From assembly GCA_963588535.1 (NCBI GenBank), contig CAVAII010000156.1, positions 1 through 19,986 of the forward strand: a stretch of 19,986 nt of DNA, read 5' to 3'. Position numbers and translations under genes: made by a program. Below, piece by piece: positions 1 through 7,604 of this stretch. This DNA comes from Scybalousia_A sp963588535 (lineage in GTDB: Bacteria; Bacteroidota; Bacteroidia; Bacteroidales; P3). The notes under the pieces were generated by a model, which saw nothing but the letters and a program-made list of their open reading frames with translations, had not been told where the DNA came from and did not search any database. Within the stretch, counting starts at the first letter, position 1. Each line of letters starts with the position of its first letter.

Positions 1-123
1 TAACTGACTGCATTTGTGCAGTACAATAATTTGGAATTGCTAAAACTATTATCAAAAAGGATAACAATAAATAATTTATGTGTCTCATGTCTATAACTTT
101 TTATTAGCTAATACTTACAACTG

Positions 124-155
124 CAAAATTATACAAAATATTTTAATTCATCAAA
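124..155 (-). promoter_or_regulatory. Bacteroidetes-type promoter reading leftward out of the window
   Basis: On the minus strand a TAATTTTG box (plus-strand CAAAATTA, 124-131) matches the Bacteroidetes -7 consensus TAnnTTTG. A TTTG element (plus-strand CAAA, 152-155) lies 20 bases upstream, the expected -33 spacing. It lies beyond the 3' end of the nuclease-family gene and points away from it, so it probably drives a gene to the left of the window. The rest of 1-202 shows no gene. Confidence 0.6.
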
Positions 156-202
156 CTTTTTATAAAAATTTTTGCAAAGGATAGGGAAAGAAAATGAGAG
201 AG

Positions 203-1246
203 TTACTTATTGGAGACGGTGTTTAGACGCATAACGATAGGGAAGTGGTCGCTAATACCGCCAGCGTATCGCATACCTTTATAAGTAGGGGAAGGACGAT
301 CATATCTTTGTCGTTTGTCTTGTAAGATTAGAAAATTAGGTTTATAGACAAATGTTTGATTACAAGAAGTGTCGAAAACTAATCGTTGTTTTATCTGTTC
401 GGATACTATAAACTGGTCAAAAGAAAATAGAGTGCCACTAAAGACGTATGAACCTGCTTTGTCTTTGTTATTACTCATTAGATTGGTAAGTAGAGGAGGG
501 GTATTACTATGTTTGGATTGCAACTTAAAACCTTTTGATACTGTCTCGTCCCAAGGGTTGTCGTTGAAGTCTCCCATAATAATGAAATTAGTTTCTCCTT
601 CTTGCTTCAACTTCTCTATATTCTGGTAGATATTCTCAAAAATATGTTGTCGCAAATCTTTTTTGATATTGTTTTCTCTTCTTGAAGGGGCGTGTAAGAC
701 ATATATATTCAACGTAATAGAATCTAAGATGCCTTTAACATATAATACGTCTCTTGTCCTGTCTTCTTCTCTTTGGGAGATACGTGGCAATGGGAAACTA
801 TCTATTATTTTGAATTTCTTAGGATCGTACAACAGAGCCACGTCTATTCCTCTTATATCGTTCGAAGGGTAATGGATATATTTGTAACCGACTTTTCTTA
901 GGGGGGTGTCTTGTGTTAGGTTGTCCAAGACGGTATTGTTCTCAATCTCGCATAAGCCTATTAGGGCAGGCATTTGTTTGGAATCGATAGATATATAAGT
1001 TTTCGCCAGGGAGTTAAGTTTGTTTTTGTATTTTTTAAAAGTCCAATGTTTTTTGCCATTAATAGTAAAATCATCATCTAGTGTTAGGGTGTCATCTGTT
1101 GGATAGAAGAGGTTCTCGGTATTATGAAAAACTATTATCTCTTCTTGTGCATTAGCCAACGAGGGCAACATACACAACAAGACCCCTAATTGTTTCAATC
1201 GTGAGAGTTTATGGCTCTGTTTCGGATGATTATGAGAATATGGCAT
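203..1246 (-). CDS. Secreted endonuclease/exonuclease/phosphatase-family protein
   Basis: The product belongs to the Mg-dependent endonuclease/exonuclease/phosphatase superfamily, whose members cleave phosphodiester or phosphomonoester bonds. Motifs appear in family order: NTENLF near residue 42, GLCEIEN (metal-binding Glu) near 100, a YDPKKF segment, HAPSRREN near 185, MGDFNDNP (catalytic Asp/Asn) near 225, and SDHFPIV (catalytic Asp-His) near the C-terminus. The start at 1246 gives a signal peptide: basic stretch, hydrophobic GVLLCMLPSL, and ANA|Q cleavage near residue 33. An in-frame ATG at 1294 would add 16 residues with no signal-like character and was not chosen. The protein is therefore likely periplasmic or exported. 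Substrate cannot be read from sequence; extracellular nuclease and phosphatase are both open. The last gene of the leftward series, it is separated from gcvT by a strong hairpin, so it probably has its own transcript, although no clear promoter is seen. Confidence 0.85.
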   Translation of the reverse strand: MPYSHNHPKQSHKLSRLKQLGVLLCMLPSLANAQEEIIVFHNTENLFYPTDDTLTLDDDFTINGKKHWTFKKYKNKLNSLAKTYISIDSKQMPALIGLCEIENNTVLDNLTQDTPLRKVGYKYIHYPSNDIRGIDVALLYDPKKFKIIDSFPLPRISQREEDRTRDVLYVKGILDSITLNIYVLHAPSRRENNIKKDLRQHIFENIYQNIEKLKQEGETNFIIMGDFNDNPWDETVSKGFKLQSKHSNTPPLLTNLMSNNKDKAGSYVFSGTLFSFDQFIVSEQIKQRLVFDTSCNQTFVYKPNFLILQDKRQRYDRPSPTYKGMRYAGGISDHFPIVMRLNTVSNK

Positions 1247-1302
1247 AATACAATCTGACTTTGTTTTCGGGATATAAAAATCAATTATAAGCATAAAAAC
1301 AA

Positions 1303-1362
1303 ATTCAGCGTGTAATTTGCAATGTTCTTTTCTTTAAAACATTAGACAAATACACGCTAAAT
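1303..1362 (-). terminator. Long hairpin, likely intrinsic terminator of gcvT
   Basis: AGCGTGTAATTTG (1307-1319) pairs with CAAATACACGCT (1347-1358) with one bulged base. Three further pairs form outside a mismatch (1303-1305 with 1360-1362), and an inner helix AATGTT/AACATT lies at 1321-1326 and 1338-1343. On the minus strand the stem is followed by a T-rich run (GAATTTGTTTTTAT). It begins 15 bases past the gcvT stop codon. Termination is inferred; it could instead be a leader element of the next gene. Confidence 0.6.
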
Positions 1363-1376
1363 CTGTGTAAAACCTT

Positions 1377-2483
1377 TTATTCAGGTTTGTAGAAAGGCAT
1401 TCTAACAACTTTTGCCTCTACTAATTTGTTTCTTATCTCAATATAAATAATTGTATCCTTTTTAGAGAAAGCTGTTTGTACTTGTGCTGTTCCTATGTTC
1501 TTACCTGTTGAAGGAGAAGGTGAGCCAGAACGAACGTCTCCTATTTGATTACCGTCTTTGTCGCAAACTTTGTAACCGTTTCTTGGGATACCTTTGCCGA
1601 TCATTTCAAAACCAACTACTTTTTTCTTAACGCCTTCTGCTTTTTGTTGCTCTAATAATTTACGATCTATGAAATCGTTGCCGTCAGTGAACTTAGTAAG
1701 CCAAGACAAACCTGCTTCGATAGAAGAAGTCTCATCATCTATCTCGTGACCATACAAACAGAAGCCCATTTCTAGACGTAAGGTATCTCTACAACCTAAT
1801 CCTGCAGGCATGATACCAAATTCTTTTCCAGCCTCGAATACAGCGTCCCATATTTTCATTGCATCTTTCTTGTCGAAATATATTTCGCAACCGCCTGCTC
1901 CTGTATATCCGGTAGTAGAAAGCAATACGTTTTCAACTCCTGCCAAAGTTAAGAACTTGAAGGTGTAATATTCCATATCCAAAATAGGAGTATCGGTTAG
2001 TTTTTGCATAACCTTCATAGCATTAGGACCTTGAACAGCCAATTGTCCGTAATGTTCACTCTCGTTAGTAAAGTCAACACCAAGTTTAAGACCCATTTGT
2101 TCTGCTATTTTAGACATCCAATTCCAATCTTTGTCGATGTTAGCAGCGTTAGGTATCATAAAATATTCGTCTTCTTTGATACGATAAACCAACATATCGT
2201 CTACAATACCGCCTTTGCCGTTAGGTAAAACAGTATAAAGTACTTTACCATCAAATAAAGTATTGATATCGTTAGAAGTACAATATTGTATAAAATCGTG
2301 TGCTTTAGGACCTTTGGCTCTAAACTCACCCATGTGAGATACGTCGAAAACACCTACATTTTTTCTAACGTTATGGTGTTCTTCTACCAAAGAAGTGTAA
2401 GAAATAGGCATATTATAGCCTGCAAATTCTGCCATTTTTGCACCAAGTGCAATGTGTTTTTCGGTAAATGGTGTGGTTTTCAT
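1377..2483 (-). CDS. gcvT: Aminomethyltransferase, glycine cleavage system T protein
   Basis: T protein takes the aminomethyl group from lipoylated H protein and, with tetrahydrofolate, releases ammonia and forms 5,10-methylene-THF in the cytosol. At 368 residues it has the family's usual length. Visible signatures include the N-terminal block VFDVSHMGEF, VDDMLVYR around the folate-binding region, GYTGAGGCEIYF (usually GYTGExGxEIY), LGCRDTLRLEMG, GIPRNGYKV and the C-terminal EIRNKLVEAKVVRMPFYK. The C-terminal TSG element is altered to VRSGSPSPS. The ATG at 2483 begins MKTTPFTEKHIALGAKM, the standard family N-terminus. The glycine cleavage P and H genes are not adjacent. A TAACTTTG -7 box lies at 2644-2651, implying a leader of about 150 bases that contains a palindrome, and a hairpin follows the stop codon, so this is probably a single-gene transcript. 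Confidence 0.95.
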   Translation of the reverse strand: MKTTPFTEKHIALGAKMAEFAGYNMPISYTSLVEEHHNVRKNVGVFDVSHMGEFRAKGPKAHDFIQYCTSNDINTLFDGKVLYTVLPNGKGGIVDDMLVYRIKEDEYFMIPNAANIDKDWNWMSKIAEQMGLKLGVDFTNESEHYGQLAVQGPNAMKVMQKLTDTPILDMEYYTFKFLTLAGVENVLLSTTGYTGAGGCEIYFDKKDAMKIWDAVFEAGKEFGIMPAGLGCRDTLRLEMGFCLYGHEIDDETSSIEAGLSWLTKFTDGNDFIDRKLLEQQKAEGVKKKVVGFEMIGKGIPRNGYKVCDKDGNQIGDVRSGSPSPSTGKNIGTAQVQTAFSKKDTIIYIEIRNKLVEAKVVRMPFYKPE

Positions 2484-2546
2484 TTTTTATCTTTAATTTA
2501 AATTATTAATATTCTTCCTTTTCTTTGTTTAATCTTTTGATACAAC

Positions 2547-2564
2547 TTCTTTTGTGCAAAAGAA
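2547..2564. promoter_or_regulatory. 18-bp palindrome in the gcvT leader
   Basis: TTCTTTTG-TG-CAAAAGAA is an inverted repeat with 8-base arms and a 2-base centre. It lies 64 bases upstream of the gcvT start, inside the inferred untranslated leader. The tight symmetry fits an operator for a dimeric regulator better than an RNA hairpin, since a 2-base loop is too small. Function is inferred. Confidence 0.4.
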
Positions 2565-2643
2565 TTTCGTATATCTATAAGACCAAATATTATTCTTAGA
2601 TAACAACTTATTTTCTCTTTTAGAAAGACAGAATAATAAGTTG

Positions 2644-2651
2644 CAAAGTTA
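2644..2651 (-). promoter_or_regulatory. -7 box for gcvT
   Basis: Plus-strand CAAAGTTA reads TAACTTTG on the minus strand, an exact TAnnTTTG match. It overlaps the stop codon of the upstream lpxH-like gene. No TTG is seen at the ideal -33 spacing, so the assignment rests on the -7 box alone. Confidence 0.45.
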
Positions 2652-3437
2652 TAAAATTTTTTTGTTATCTTCGTAAGTTTTCAACAATAATTCATTTCCG
2701 TCCCATATTCCGTATGGTGAATCCTTTATCCAAGCACCCGTGTTTAGGTATTTTGATCCGCCCTCTAAGGAATAGAAACTTTTTATATGACGATGACCAA
2801 AGATGAAGTAATCTACATGTTTTGTTTTTAGATAATTTTGACAAAATTCCTTCATTGGCTCGCGTCTTTTTGGGTTAGTGGTATTATATTCTGAGTCGGG
2901 GGCATCGTATTTGGCGTGTTTGACTCTATTACCTCTACTCCAACGTCTTGCTAAGGACAAACCAATGCAGCCAGGTAACAAAGAAAAAAGCCACCAAAAG
3001 AAATGATTGCTAAATACAGCGTCCATAGCCTTGTAGCCCCAGTCTTTATCGTCCAAACCATCGCCATGACCGACAACAAAAGTCTTGTTATCAATCATAA
3101 TAGTATCAATATTCTTCCTATATATATTAACGCCTAATTCTTTTCTAAAATAATCTCTTTGCCAAAGGTCATGGTTGCCACGAAAATAATTAACCTCTAT
3201 ACCTATTTGTGTCATGTGTTTGATTTGTGCCATAAAGGCGACAAAACCTTTTGGAACTGTATCACGATATTCGAACCAAAAATCGAAAATATCACCTAAT
3301 AAGTAAACTGCCTTAGCATCTTGCTCAATGGATCGAAGAAACCTAATGATTCTTTCTTCCTTTGCCTTCTCATACTCGTACGAGGCTAAACCTAAGTGAA
3401 AATCCGAGAGAAAATATATGTTCTTTTTCGTTTCCAT
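2649..3437 (-). CDS. lpxH: LpxH-like UDP-2,3-diacylglucosamine diphosphatase (metallophosphoesterase)
   Basis: This calcineurin-like metallophosphoesterase probably hydrolyses UDP-2,3-diacylglucosamine to lipid X and UMP in lipid A synthesis at the inner face of the cytoplasmic membrane. The metal-site motifs appear in order: SDFHLG (Asp12, His14), GDIFDFW (Asp49), RGNHDLW (Asn88, His89), GHGDG (His124) and FGHRHIKS near residue 215. The GDIFDFW form and the hydrophobic FFWWLFSLLPG insertion near residue 145, which may contact membrane, are typical of LpxH rather than of general phosphoesterases. Length 262 is slightly above the E. coli enzyme (about 240). It starts 13 bases after the stop of the DUF4369 gene and probably shares a transcript with that gene and aroC. 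A paralogous phosphoesterase with another substrate is possible; the fold is certain. Confidence 0.85.
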   Translation of the reverse strand: METKKNIYFLSDFHLGLASYEYEKAKEERIIRFLRSIEQDAKAVYLLGDIFDFWFEYRDTVPKGFVAFMAQIKHMTQIGIEVNYFRGNHDLWQRDYFRKELGVNIYRKNIDTIMIDNKTFVVGHGDGLDDKDWGYKAMDAVFSNHFFWWLFSLLPGCIGLSLARRWSRGNRVKHAKYDAPDSEYNTTNPKRREPMKEFCQNYLKTKHVDYFIFGHRHIKSFYSLEGGSKYLNTGAWIKDSPYGIWDGNELLLKTYEDNKKIL

Positions 3438-3450
3438 AACACAAGAGGTA

Positions 3451-4188
3451 TTATTTTTCGGTCGTAATTTGTCTCAAACGTAAGACTTCGTGTTCAAGGA
3501 ACTTGGTGTTTTTGTTCTCAGGATATTTATCTTTTAGTCCAGACAATACTTTCTCATATACATCTTTATCTTTTATGGGATCAATTAGATGAATGTTCTC
3601 TAAATCACTATCATATAAGGCAACAAGTGTTGATAAACTGCCGACATTCGTATTGATAAATCCTATTAAGAACTCTCTTTGCGACTGCATTAATAGATTA
3701 AATCTTTGTTGAATCACATTTCTAACCGAGTCATAGTCTTCTTGTGAGGTTTCTTTCAATTGTTCGCTCATATTCTTTAAGGCAAAACGAGCCTTAATCT
3801 TCTTATCATTAAGAGTTTTTAACCTTAGGCTTTCCTCACTTCCAGAGATCTGGTAGGTAGTTGCTAAATTCTCGTAGTCGGCTGTGATTTTGATTTTTTC
3901 TTTTTGCATAGGGAGTAAAAGAATTGCATCATTCTTGCCTCTAAGTGTAAGGATAGTAGGGTCTTGTGCTTTTCTTTCGATTTTGAATTTACCATTCTTA
4001 TTAGCATGTATGGTATCCAAGACAGTTTCAATACCTTCGAAACGCTCAACTAAGTATAAATCACACTCTTTGCAGTTTTTGAGTTCTCCTTTTAAGACAT
4101 AATCGTTATTTTCTCGCAAAAAGAATACAACAAAAAAGATAATCAAAAGAGCAATTATCACACAAAATATTTTCTTATACTTTTTCAT
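3451..4188 (-). CDS. Membrane-anchored DUF4369-domain protein without a thioredoxin domain
   Basis: An N-terminal hydrophobic segment (about residues 7-24, FCVIIALLIIFFVVFFL) after a basic MKKYKK would anchor the protein or act as an uncleaved signal. Residues about 30-130 resemble DUF4369: YVLKGELKNC, alternating strands, VLDTIHANKNGKFKIE and a LLLPMQKEKIKITADYE segment. In Bacteroidetes this domain usually precedes a thioredoxin-like (TlpA/ResA) domain. Here the rest (about 130-245) is charged and probably helical, with no CxxC motif. A two-cysteine NCKEC sequence occurs within the domain near residues 38-42. Its ATG overlaps the aroC stop as ATGA, indicating translational coupling. A periplasmic location is inferred; function is unknown. 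Confidence 0.75.
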   Translation of the reverse strand: MKKYKKIFCVIIALLIIFFVVFFLRENNDYVLKGELKNCKECDLYLVERFEGIETVLDTIHANKNGKFKIERKAQDPTILTLRGKNDAILLLPMQKEKIKITADYENLATTYQISGSEESLRLKTLNDKKIKARFALKNMSEQLKETSQEDYDSVRNVIQQRFNLLMQSQREFLIGFINTNVGSLSTLVALYDSDLENIHLIDPIKDKDVYEKVLSGLKDKYPENKNTKFLEHEVLRLRQITTEK

Positions 4189-5183
4189 TCCTTTTCTTTA
4201 TTTTTTAGCATTATAAAATCCATAATCGTTATAGCAGCAAGACTTTCCACAATTACAGGCGTACGCAAGACCTGACAAATATCATGCCTGCCTTCTATAA
4301 GCATTTGTTTTCTTTGTCCTTCTTTGTTTATTAACGTCATAGGCTGAGATAAAGTATGTATAGCGTGCAAACCTACATTGAAAACCACAGGCATTCCGTT
4401 AGTTATACCTGCATTTATCCCGCCACAATGATTAGTTTTGGTAGTAAAATCACTATTCCATTCGTCTATATCCTCACTTCCGAGAAGGGTATCACGATTT
4501 TCGATGTCTCCGATAGAAAAACTTGTAGCAGAAGGGATACTCATCATATTCTTAGCAAGTATTGCCGAGATTTTATTAAATATAGGATCTCCCAAACCTG
4601 CCTTTATCCCCTTAATTTCGCATCTTATTTTCCCGCCTATTGTATCTTTTTGATTAGAAACTTTTTTTAACAACTCTTCTGCCTTATCTCTTTCCTTTAT
4701 ATAATCAATTCCTCCGATTTGAGAGACTATTGCCGAGATGGTTATGCCTTTTTCTCTTAAAAACATCTTAGCAATTCCACCTGCTATCACAACCGATAGA
4801 AACATTCTCGCAGAAGCCATATCTTTGTACTTTAAATCATCTTCCTTGAATAAGATAAAGTACGGATAATCTGCGTGTGAGGGGCGAAAATATCCTTTGA
4901 AACGATCGTAATCTTGTTTTCTAACGTTCTTATTAAGGGAAATAAATTTTATATCCTCGCCATTAGTTTGATTATTAGTTATACCGCTTAGGAATTGTAC
5001 GCTATCTTCTTCTTTTCGAGGCGTTCCAAACTGTTGAGGTCTGCGTCTGTCAATATCTTTTTTTATTAAATCATAATCTATGCTTATACCCTTTGGACAA
5101 TTCTTTATTATACCTCCAACGTATTCTCCATGCGAAGAACCAATTACTTGTAAAATAAACTCTTGTCCTATTGTATTTTCCAT
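4185..5183 (-). CDS. aroC: Divergent chorismate synthase
   Basis: Chorismate synthase uses reduced FMN to convert EPSP to chorismate, the last shared step of aromatic synthesis. Family landmarks are the N-terminal GSSHGEYVGGII (His18; normally GESHG), DRRRPQQFGTPRKEED (46-60), YFRPSHADY (His103), GSEDIDEW, TNHCGGINAGITNGMP and GRHDICQVLRTPV. Against the usual family pattern, the RGGGRxSARET block is replaced by KYKDMASARMFL (about 118-129) with no change in spacing from HADY, so the change is substitution, not truncation. Length 332 is below the usual 350-360. Other changes are E to S in GESHG and NNAGG to NHCGG. Both His residues thought to take part in catalysis are kept. It overlaps the next gene by 4 bases. 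Altered activity or a specialised paralog are both possible. Confidence 0.85.
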   Translation of the reverse strand: MENTIGQEFILQVIGSSHGEYVGGIIKNCPKGISIDYDLIKKDIDRRRPQQFGTPRKEEDSVQFLSGITNNQTNGEDIKFISLNKNVRKQDYDRFKGYFRPSHADYPYFILFKEDDLKYKDMASARMFLSVVIAGGIAKMFLREKGITISAIVSQIGGIDYIKERDKAEELLKKVSNQKDTIGGKIRCEIKGIKAGLGDPIFNKISAILAKNMMSIPSATSFSIGDIENRDTLLGSEDIDEWNSDFTTKTNHCGGINAGITNGMPVVFNVGLHAIHTLSQPMTLINKEGQRKQMLIEGRHDICQVLRTPVIVESLAAITIMDFIMLKNKEKE

Positions 5184-5266
5184 TATCGTAGATTATAAAC
5201 TAACTATTATTGACCAAAAGAAACTATCTATAAAACTTTTTTGTCTTTTGTTTTGATACCCTTTTT

Positions 5267-5371
5267 ATATGTTCAGTAGTTACTAAAATAAAATCAAATA
5301 TTATTCGAATAAAGTTAGATATTATTCAGATAAAATCAAATATTATTTGGATAATATCAAATAAAAATTCG
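5267..5371. repeat. 21-base tandem array 1 (5 units)
   Basis: Five consecutive 21-base units begin at 5267, 5288, 5309, 5330 and 5351. Units start ATA(A/T), usually continue AAATCAAATATTATT, and the first reads ATATGTTCAGTAGTTAC, matching unit forms of the array at 13.5 kb (ATATCTTCAGTACTTATC). It lies between the nitroreductase and aroC genes. The 5184-5403 gap holds no supportable gene and no clear aroC promoter. Confidence 0.75.
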
Positions 5372-5403
5372 CTGTTATAAATAGTCTCTTAGAGAGAATA
5401 AAT

Positions 5404-6153
5404 TTAGATTTTGGAATCAACGAAATTCTCTTTCACAAATCGTAAGAAACGTTCGGAGAACTCCTCATTGCCTTTCTTAGCATAACGAACTTGTGAGAAG
5501 ACTTGTGCCAAAGTCTCTAAATTATTTTCTTTAACAAACTCTTTATTAGTAGGATTATCCTCTATTTGTTTATACATCTGGTGAATATCTTCGTCTGTAT
5601 AATCCTTATAAGACTCGTTATGAACAATTGCCGATAGAGGTAATCTCTCTGTTAGTTCTGGCTTTTCGTCTGGTACTCCTATGGTTAGACAAGCAACAGG
5701 GACAACACCCTTTGGTAGATTAAAGAACTTACTAATCTCATCTACCATATAATTAACCGTTCCTAACCAACAAACGCCCAAACCCTTGCTCTCGGCAGCA
5801 GTAGTAATAGCCTGTGCTGCTATAGTGGCATCGATAGTGGCTATATTAAGGAAAAGGAAATTATTAAGGCTCTTATCGGCAGAACTAATCTCGCACCAAT
5901 GATTAAATCTGTTGATATCAGCACATACAGTAATAACCACATCTGCACCAGTAATCATAGGTTGATTAAAATGTAGGGGAGCGTATGCTTTCTTCTTTTC
6001 TTCGTCCTTAGTTATGATAAAAGAATATAGTTGCATATTGCCACAATTAGAAGCCCTTACGCCAGCCTTTAGAATATATTCTAAGGTCTCGTCAGAGATA
6101 TGTTCTTTTTTGTATTTTCTTATTGAAGTCCTTTGTTGCAAAAAATCTTTCAT
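5404..6153 (-). CDS. Nitroreductase-family FMN oxidoreductase
   Basis: The product is a cytosolic FMN-dependent NAD(P)H oxidoreductase of the nitroreductase fold. The N-terminal LQQRTSIRKYKKEHIS (residues 5-20) is the flavin phosphate-binding signature of the family. It is followed by GVRASNCGNMQLYSFIIT (about 31-48), then a GADVVITVCADINRF strand, the AAQAITTAAESKGLGVCWLG segment (about 117-136) and KGVVPVACLTIGVPDEKPELTERLP (residues about 147-171), as in NfsA/FRP-like members. Length 249 fits NfsA-like proteins. The C-terminal 60 residues are charged and probably helical. It starts 49 bases after the 5-formyl-THF cyclo-ligase stop and may share its transcript. Substrate (nitroaromatic, quinone, flavin) cannot be told. 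Confidence 0.88.
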   Translation of the reverse strand: MKDFLQQRTSIRKYKKEHISDETLEYILKAGVRASNCGNMQLYSFIITKDEEKKKAYAPLHFNQPMITGADVVITVCADINRFNHWCEISSADKSLNNFLFLNIATIDATIAAQAITTAAESKGLGVCWLGTVNYMVDEISKFFNLPKGVVPVACLTIGVPDEKPELTERLPLSAIVHNESYKDYTDEDIHQMYKQIEDNPTNKEFVKENNLETLAQVFSQVRYAKKGNEEFSERFLRFVKENFVDSKI

Positions 6154-6202
6154 TATAGTATTTGCTTATTTGTTTCTTGTTATTATTGTGATTTGGTGAT
6201 TA

Positions 6203-6757
6203 TTAATAGGTAGCAGAGGTGGAGATAACCTTATCCATTGGGATATCGAACTCTTCGGTTGGCACTTGATTGATAAGTTGAAAGTCAAAACAAACACCAA
6301 TCTTCTCACAAGAGCAAGTTTGTAACAAACGGTCGTAAAAACCTCGCCCTCTACCCATACGATTTCTATTAGAATCGAAAGCAACACCAGGAATAATCAT
6401 CAAATCTATTTTCTCAAAGTCGGTAAATATTTCTCCCTTTGGCTCTAATATACCAAACTGTTCGCCTTTTACCATAGACTGTTCGCCTTCGTATTTCCTT
6501 AGGAGTAGATTATCACCATCTACGCAAGGCAATAGTATAGTCTTTTTTTCGTACCAAGAGTTTATAAAATCATGAGTAAAGACTTCATCGTCCATAGACC
6601 AATACATTAGTATGCAATTAGAGGATTTGAAACTCTTTACTCTCTCCAATCTCTCAAAGATAGGGACGGAGAAAAATTGTTTCCTTTCTAAACTATAAAG
6701 ACTTTTTATTTGTTTTATCTTTTTTCGTAATTCTTTTTTTCTTTCCTTTATCTCCAT
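6203..6757 (-). CDS. 5-formyltetrahydrofolate cyclo-ligase
   Basis: The enzyme converts 5-formyl-THF to 5,10-methenyl-THF using ATP, returning a storage folate to the one-carbon pool. The product has the short family length (184 residues). It has an N-terminal basic helix (KERKKELRKKIKQIK), a central YWSMDDEVFTHDFI segment, LMIIPGVAFDSNRNRMGRGRGFYDRLL (about 119-145), which is the nucleotide/folate-binding signature, and IGVCFDFQLINQVPTEEFDIPMD near the C-terminus. All are diagnostic. It starts 62 bases after the radical SAM gene stop and precedes the nitroreductase by 49 bases, so the three could be cotranscribed. With gcvT in the same window it belongs to folate one-carbon metabolism, though not in one operon. 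Confidence 0.93.
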   Translation of the reverse strand: MEIKERKKELRKKIKQIKSLYSLERKQFFSVPIFERLERVKSFKSSNCILMYWSMDDEVFTHDFINSWYEKKTILLPCVDGDNLLLRKYEGEQSMVKGEQFGILEPKGEIFTDFEKIDLMIIPGVAFDSNRNRMGRGRGFYDRLLQTCSCEKIGVCFDFQLINQVPTEEFDIPMDKVISTSATY

Positions 6758-6819
6758 CTTTTTGTTTTGATATCTGCTTTTATTTTTTAGGGAATTCTCT
6801 TTTGTTATCTATACTATTA

Positions 6820-7587
6820 TTAATATGATGAGGCTTTGATACCCAATTGTCTTATCTTGTCTGCGTATTTTTCCAATTCGTCTTTCTCTACCTTAATAAG
6901 ATGTTTAGCAGGAGGTATTCTATCCAAAGAATATAGCATAACTTCTTTTGGATTAGTCTGTTTAACGATATCCAAGTAAGGTAAGAATTCTTCGTCTGTT
7001 GTGTTGTCTATAATTTGTCCATCGTTCTCGCCACGCAAAAGCATAGTCTGTATAATAGCATCACTACCGAAGCGGATAATATTTGATTTTATCTCCTCGA
7101 AAGAAGCACTTACAGGCTGTGAAATCAGACGATACATATTTATTGTCCCTGCATCGATCTTCAATAATGGGTTATCAATCAAATGAAGTGCCTGCCAAAC
7201 ATTTGGTTTGGAGAGCATAGTGCTATTAGTTAAGATAGTAATCTTTGCTTGTGGGATATACTTGTTACGCAATGCGATAACGTCTTCCACAATTGCCAAC
7301 AACTCAGGGTGTAAGGTAGGTTCGCCATTACCACTAAAAGTAATAGAATCAACCTTTGATCTATCCTCTTCGCTATTATTAGTACACCATTTTTCCAAAG
7401 CAGATTTTATCATCTGTCTATCATTAAATGGGACACTAACACGTGTATCTATCTCGTTCCAACCGCATTCGCAATAGATACAATTAAACGAACAATATTT
7501 TTTTTCTGTTGGTAAAATATTTATACCTAAGGATGTGCCTAAACGTCTTGAATGTATAGGTCCTACTATTATATTCTCAAAAAGCAT
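6820..7587 (-). CDS. Radical SAM protein, COG0731 type
   Basis: The CSFNCIYC motif (CX3CX2C, about residues 32-39) binds the 4Fe-4S cluster and AdoMet. It is followed by CECGWNE, SITFSGNGEPTLHPEL (the GGE-like AdoMet amine-binding motif, about 82-97) and ILTNSTML. The N-terminal IIVGPIHSRRLGTSLGINILP is characteristic of the compact COG0731 (TYW1-like) radical SAM proteins found in Bacteroidetes, which lack flavodoxin and auxiliary-cluster domains. At 255 residues it is complete. Substrate is unknown; the COG name suggests wybutosine-like chemistry, but bacteria lack that pathway, so this should not be carried over. The ATG at 7587 lies only 18 bases past a terminator-like hairpin, and no separate promoter is visible. 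Confidence 0.88.
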   Translation of the reverse strand: MLFENIIVGPIHSRRLGTSLGINILPTEKKYCSFNCIYCECGWNEIDTRVSVPFNDRQMIKSALEKWCTNNSEEDRSKVDSITFSGNGEPTLHPELLAIVEDVIALRNKYIPQAKITILTNSTMLSKPNVWQALHLIDNPLLKIDAGTINMYRLISQPVSASFEEIKSNIIRFGSDAIIQTMLLRGENDGQIIDNTTDEEFLPYLDIVKQTNPKEVMLYSLDRIPPAKHLIKVEKDELEKYADKIRQLGIKASSY

Positions 7588-7604
7588 ATCTTATTTCTTT
7601 TTTT

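Noticed and set aside
7..22. Small hairpin ACTGCA-TTTG-TGCAGT at the left edge
   Set aside because: A 6-bp stem without a T run or known context; the neighbouring sequence is cut off by the window edge.
2484..2643. Glycine riboswitch upstream of gcvT
   Set aside because: The leader shows a palindrome but none of the conserved glycine-aptamer stems or junction sequence that I could recognise.
5385..5397. Hairpin TCTCT-TAG-AGAGA as nitroreductase terminator
   Set aside because: Only five weak pairs and no T run follow it on the minus strand.
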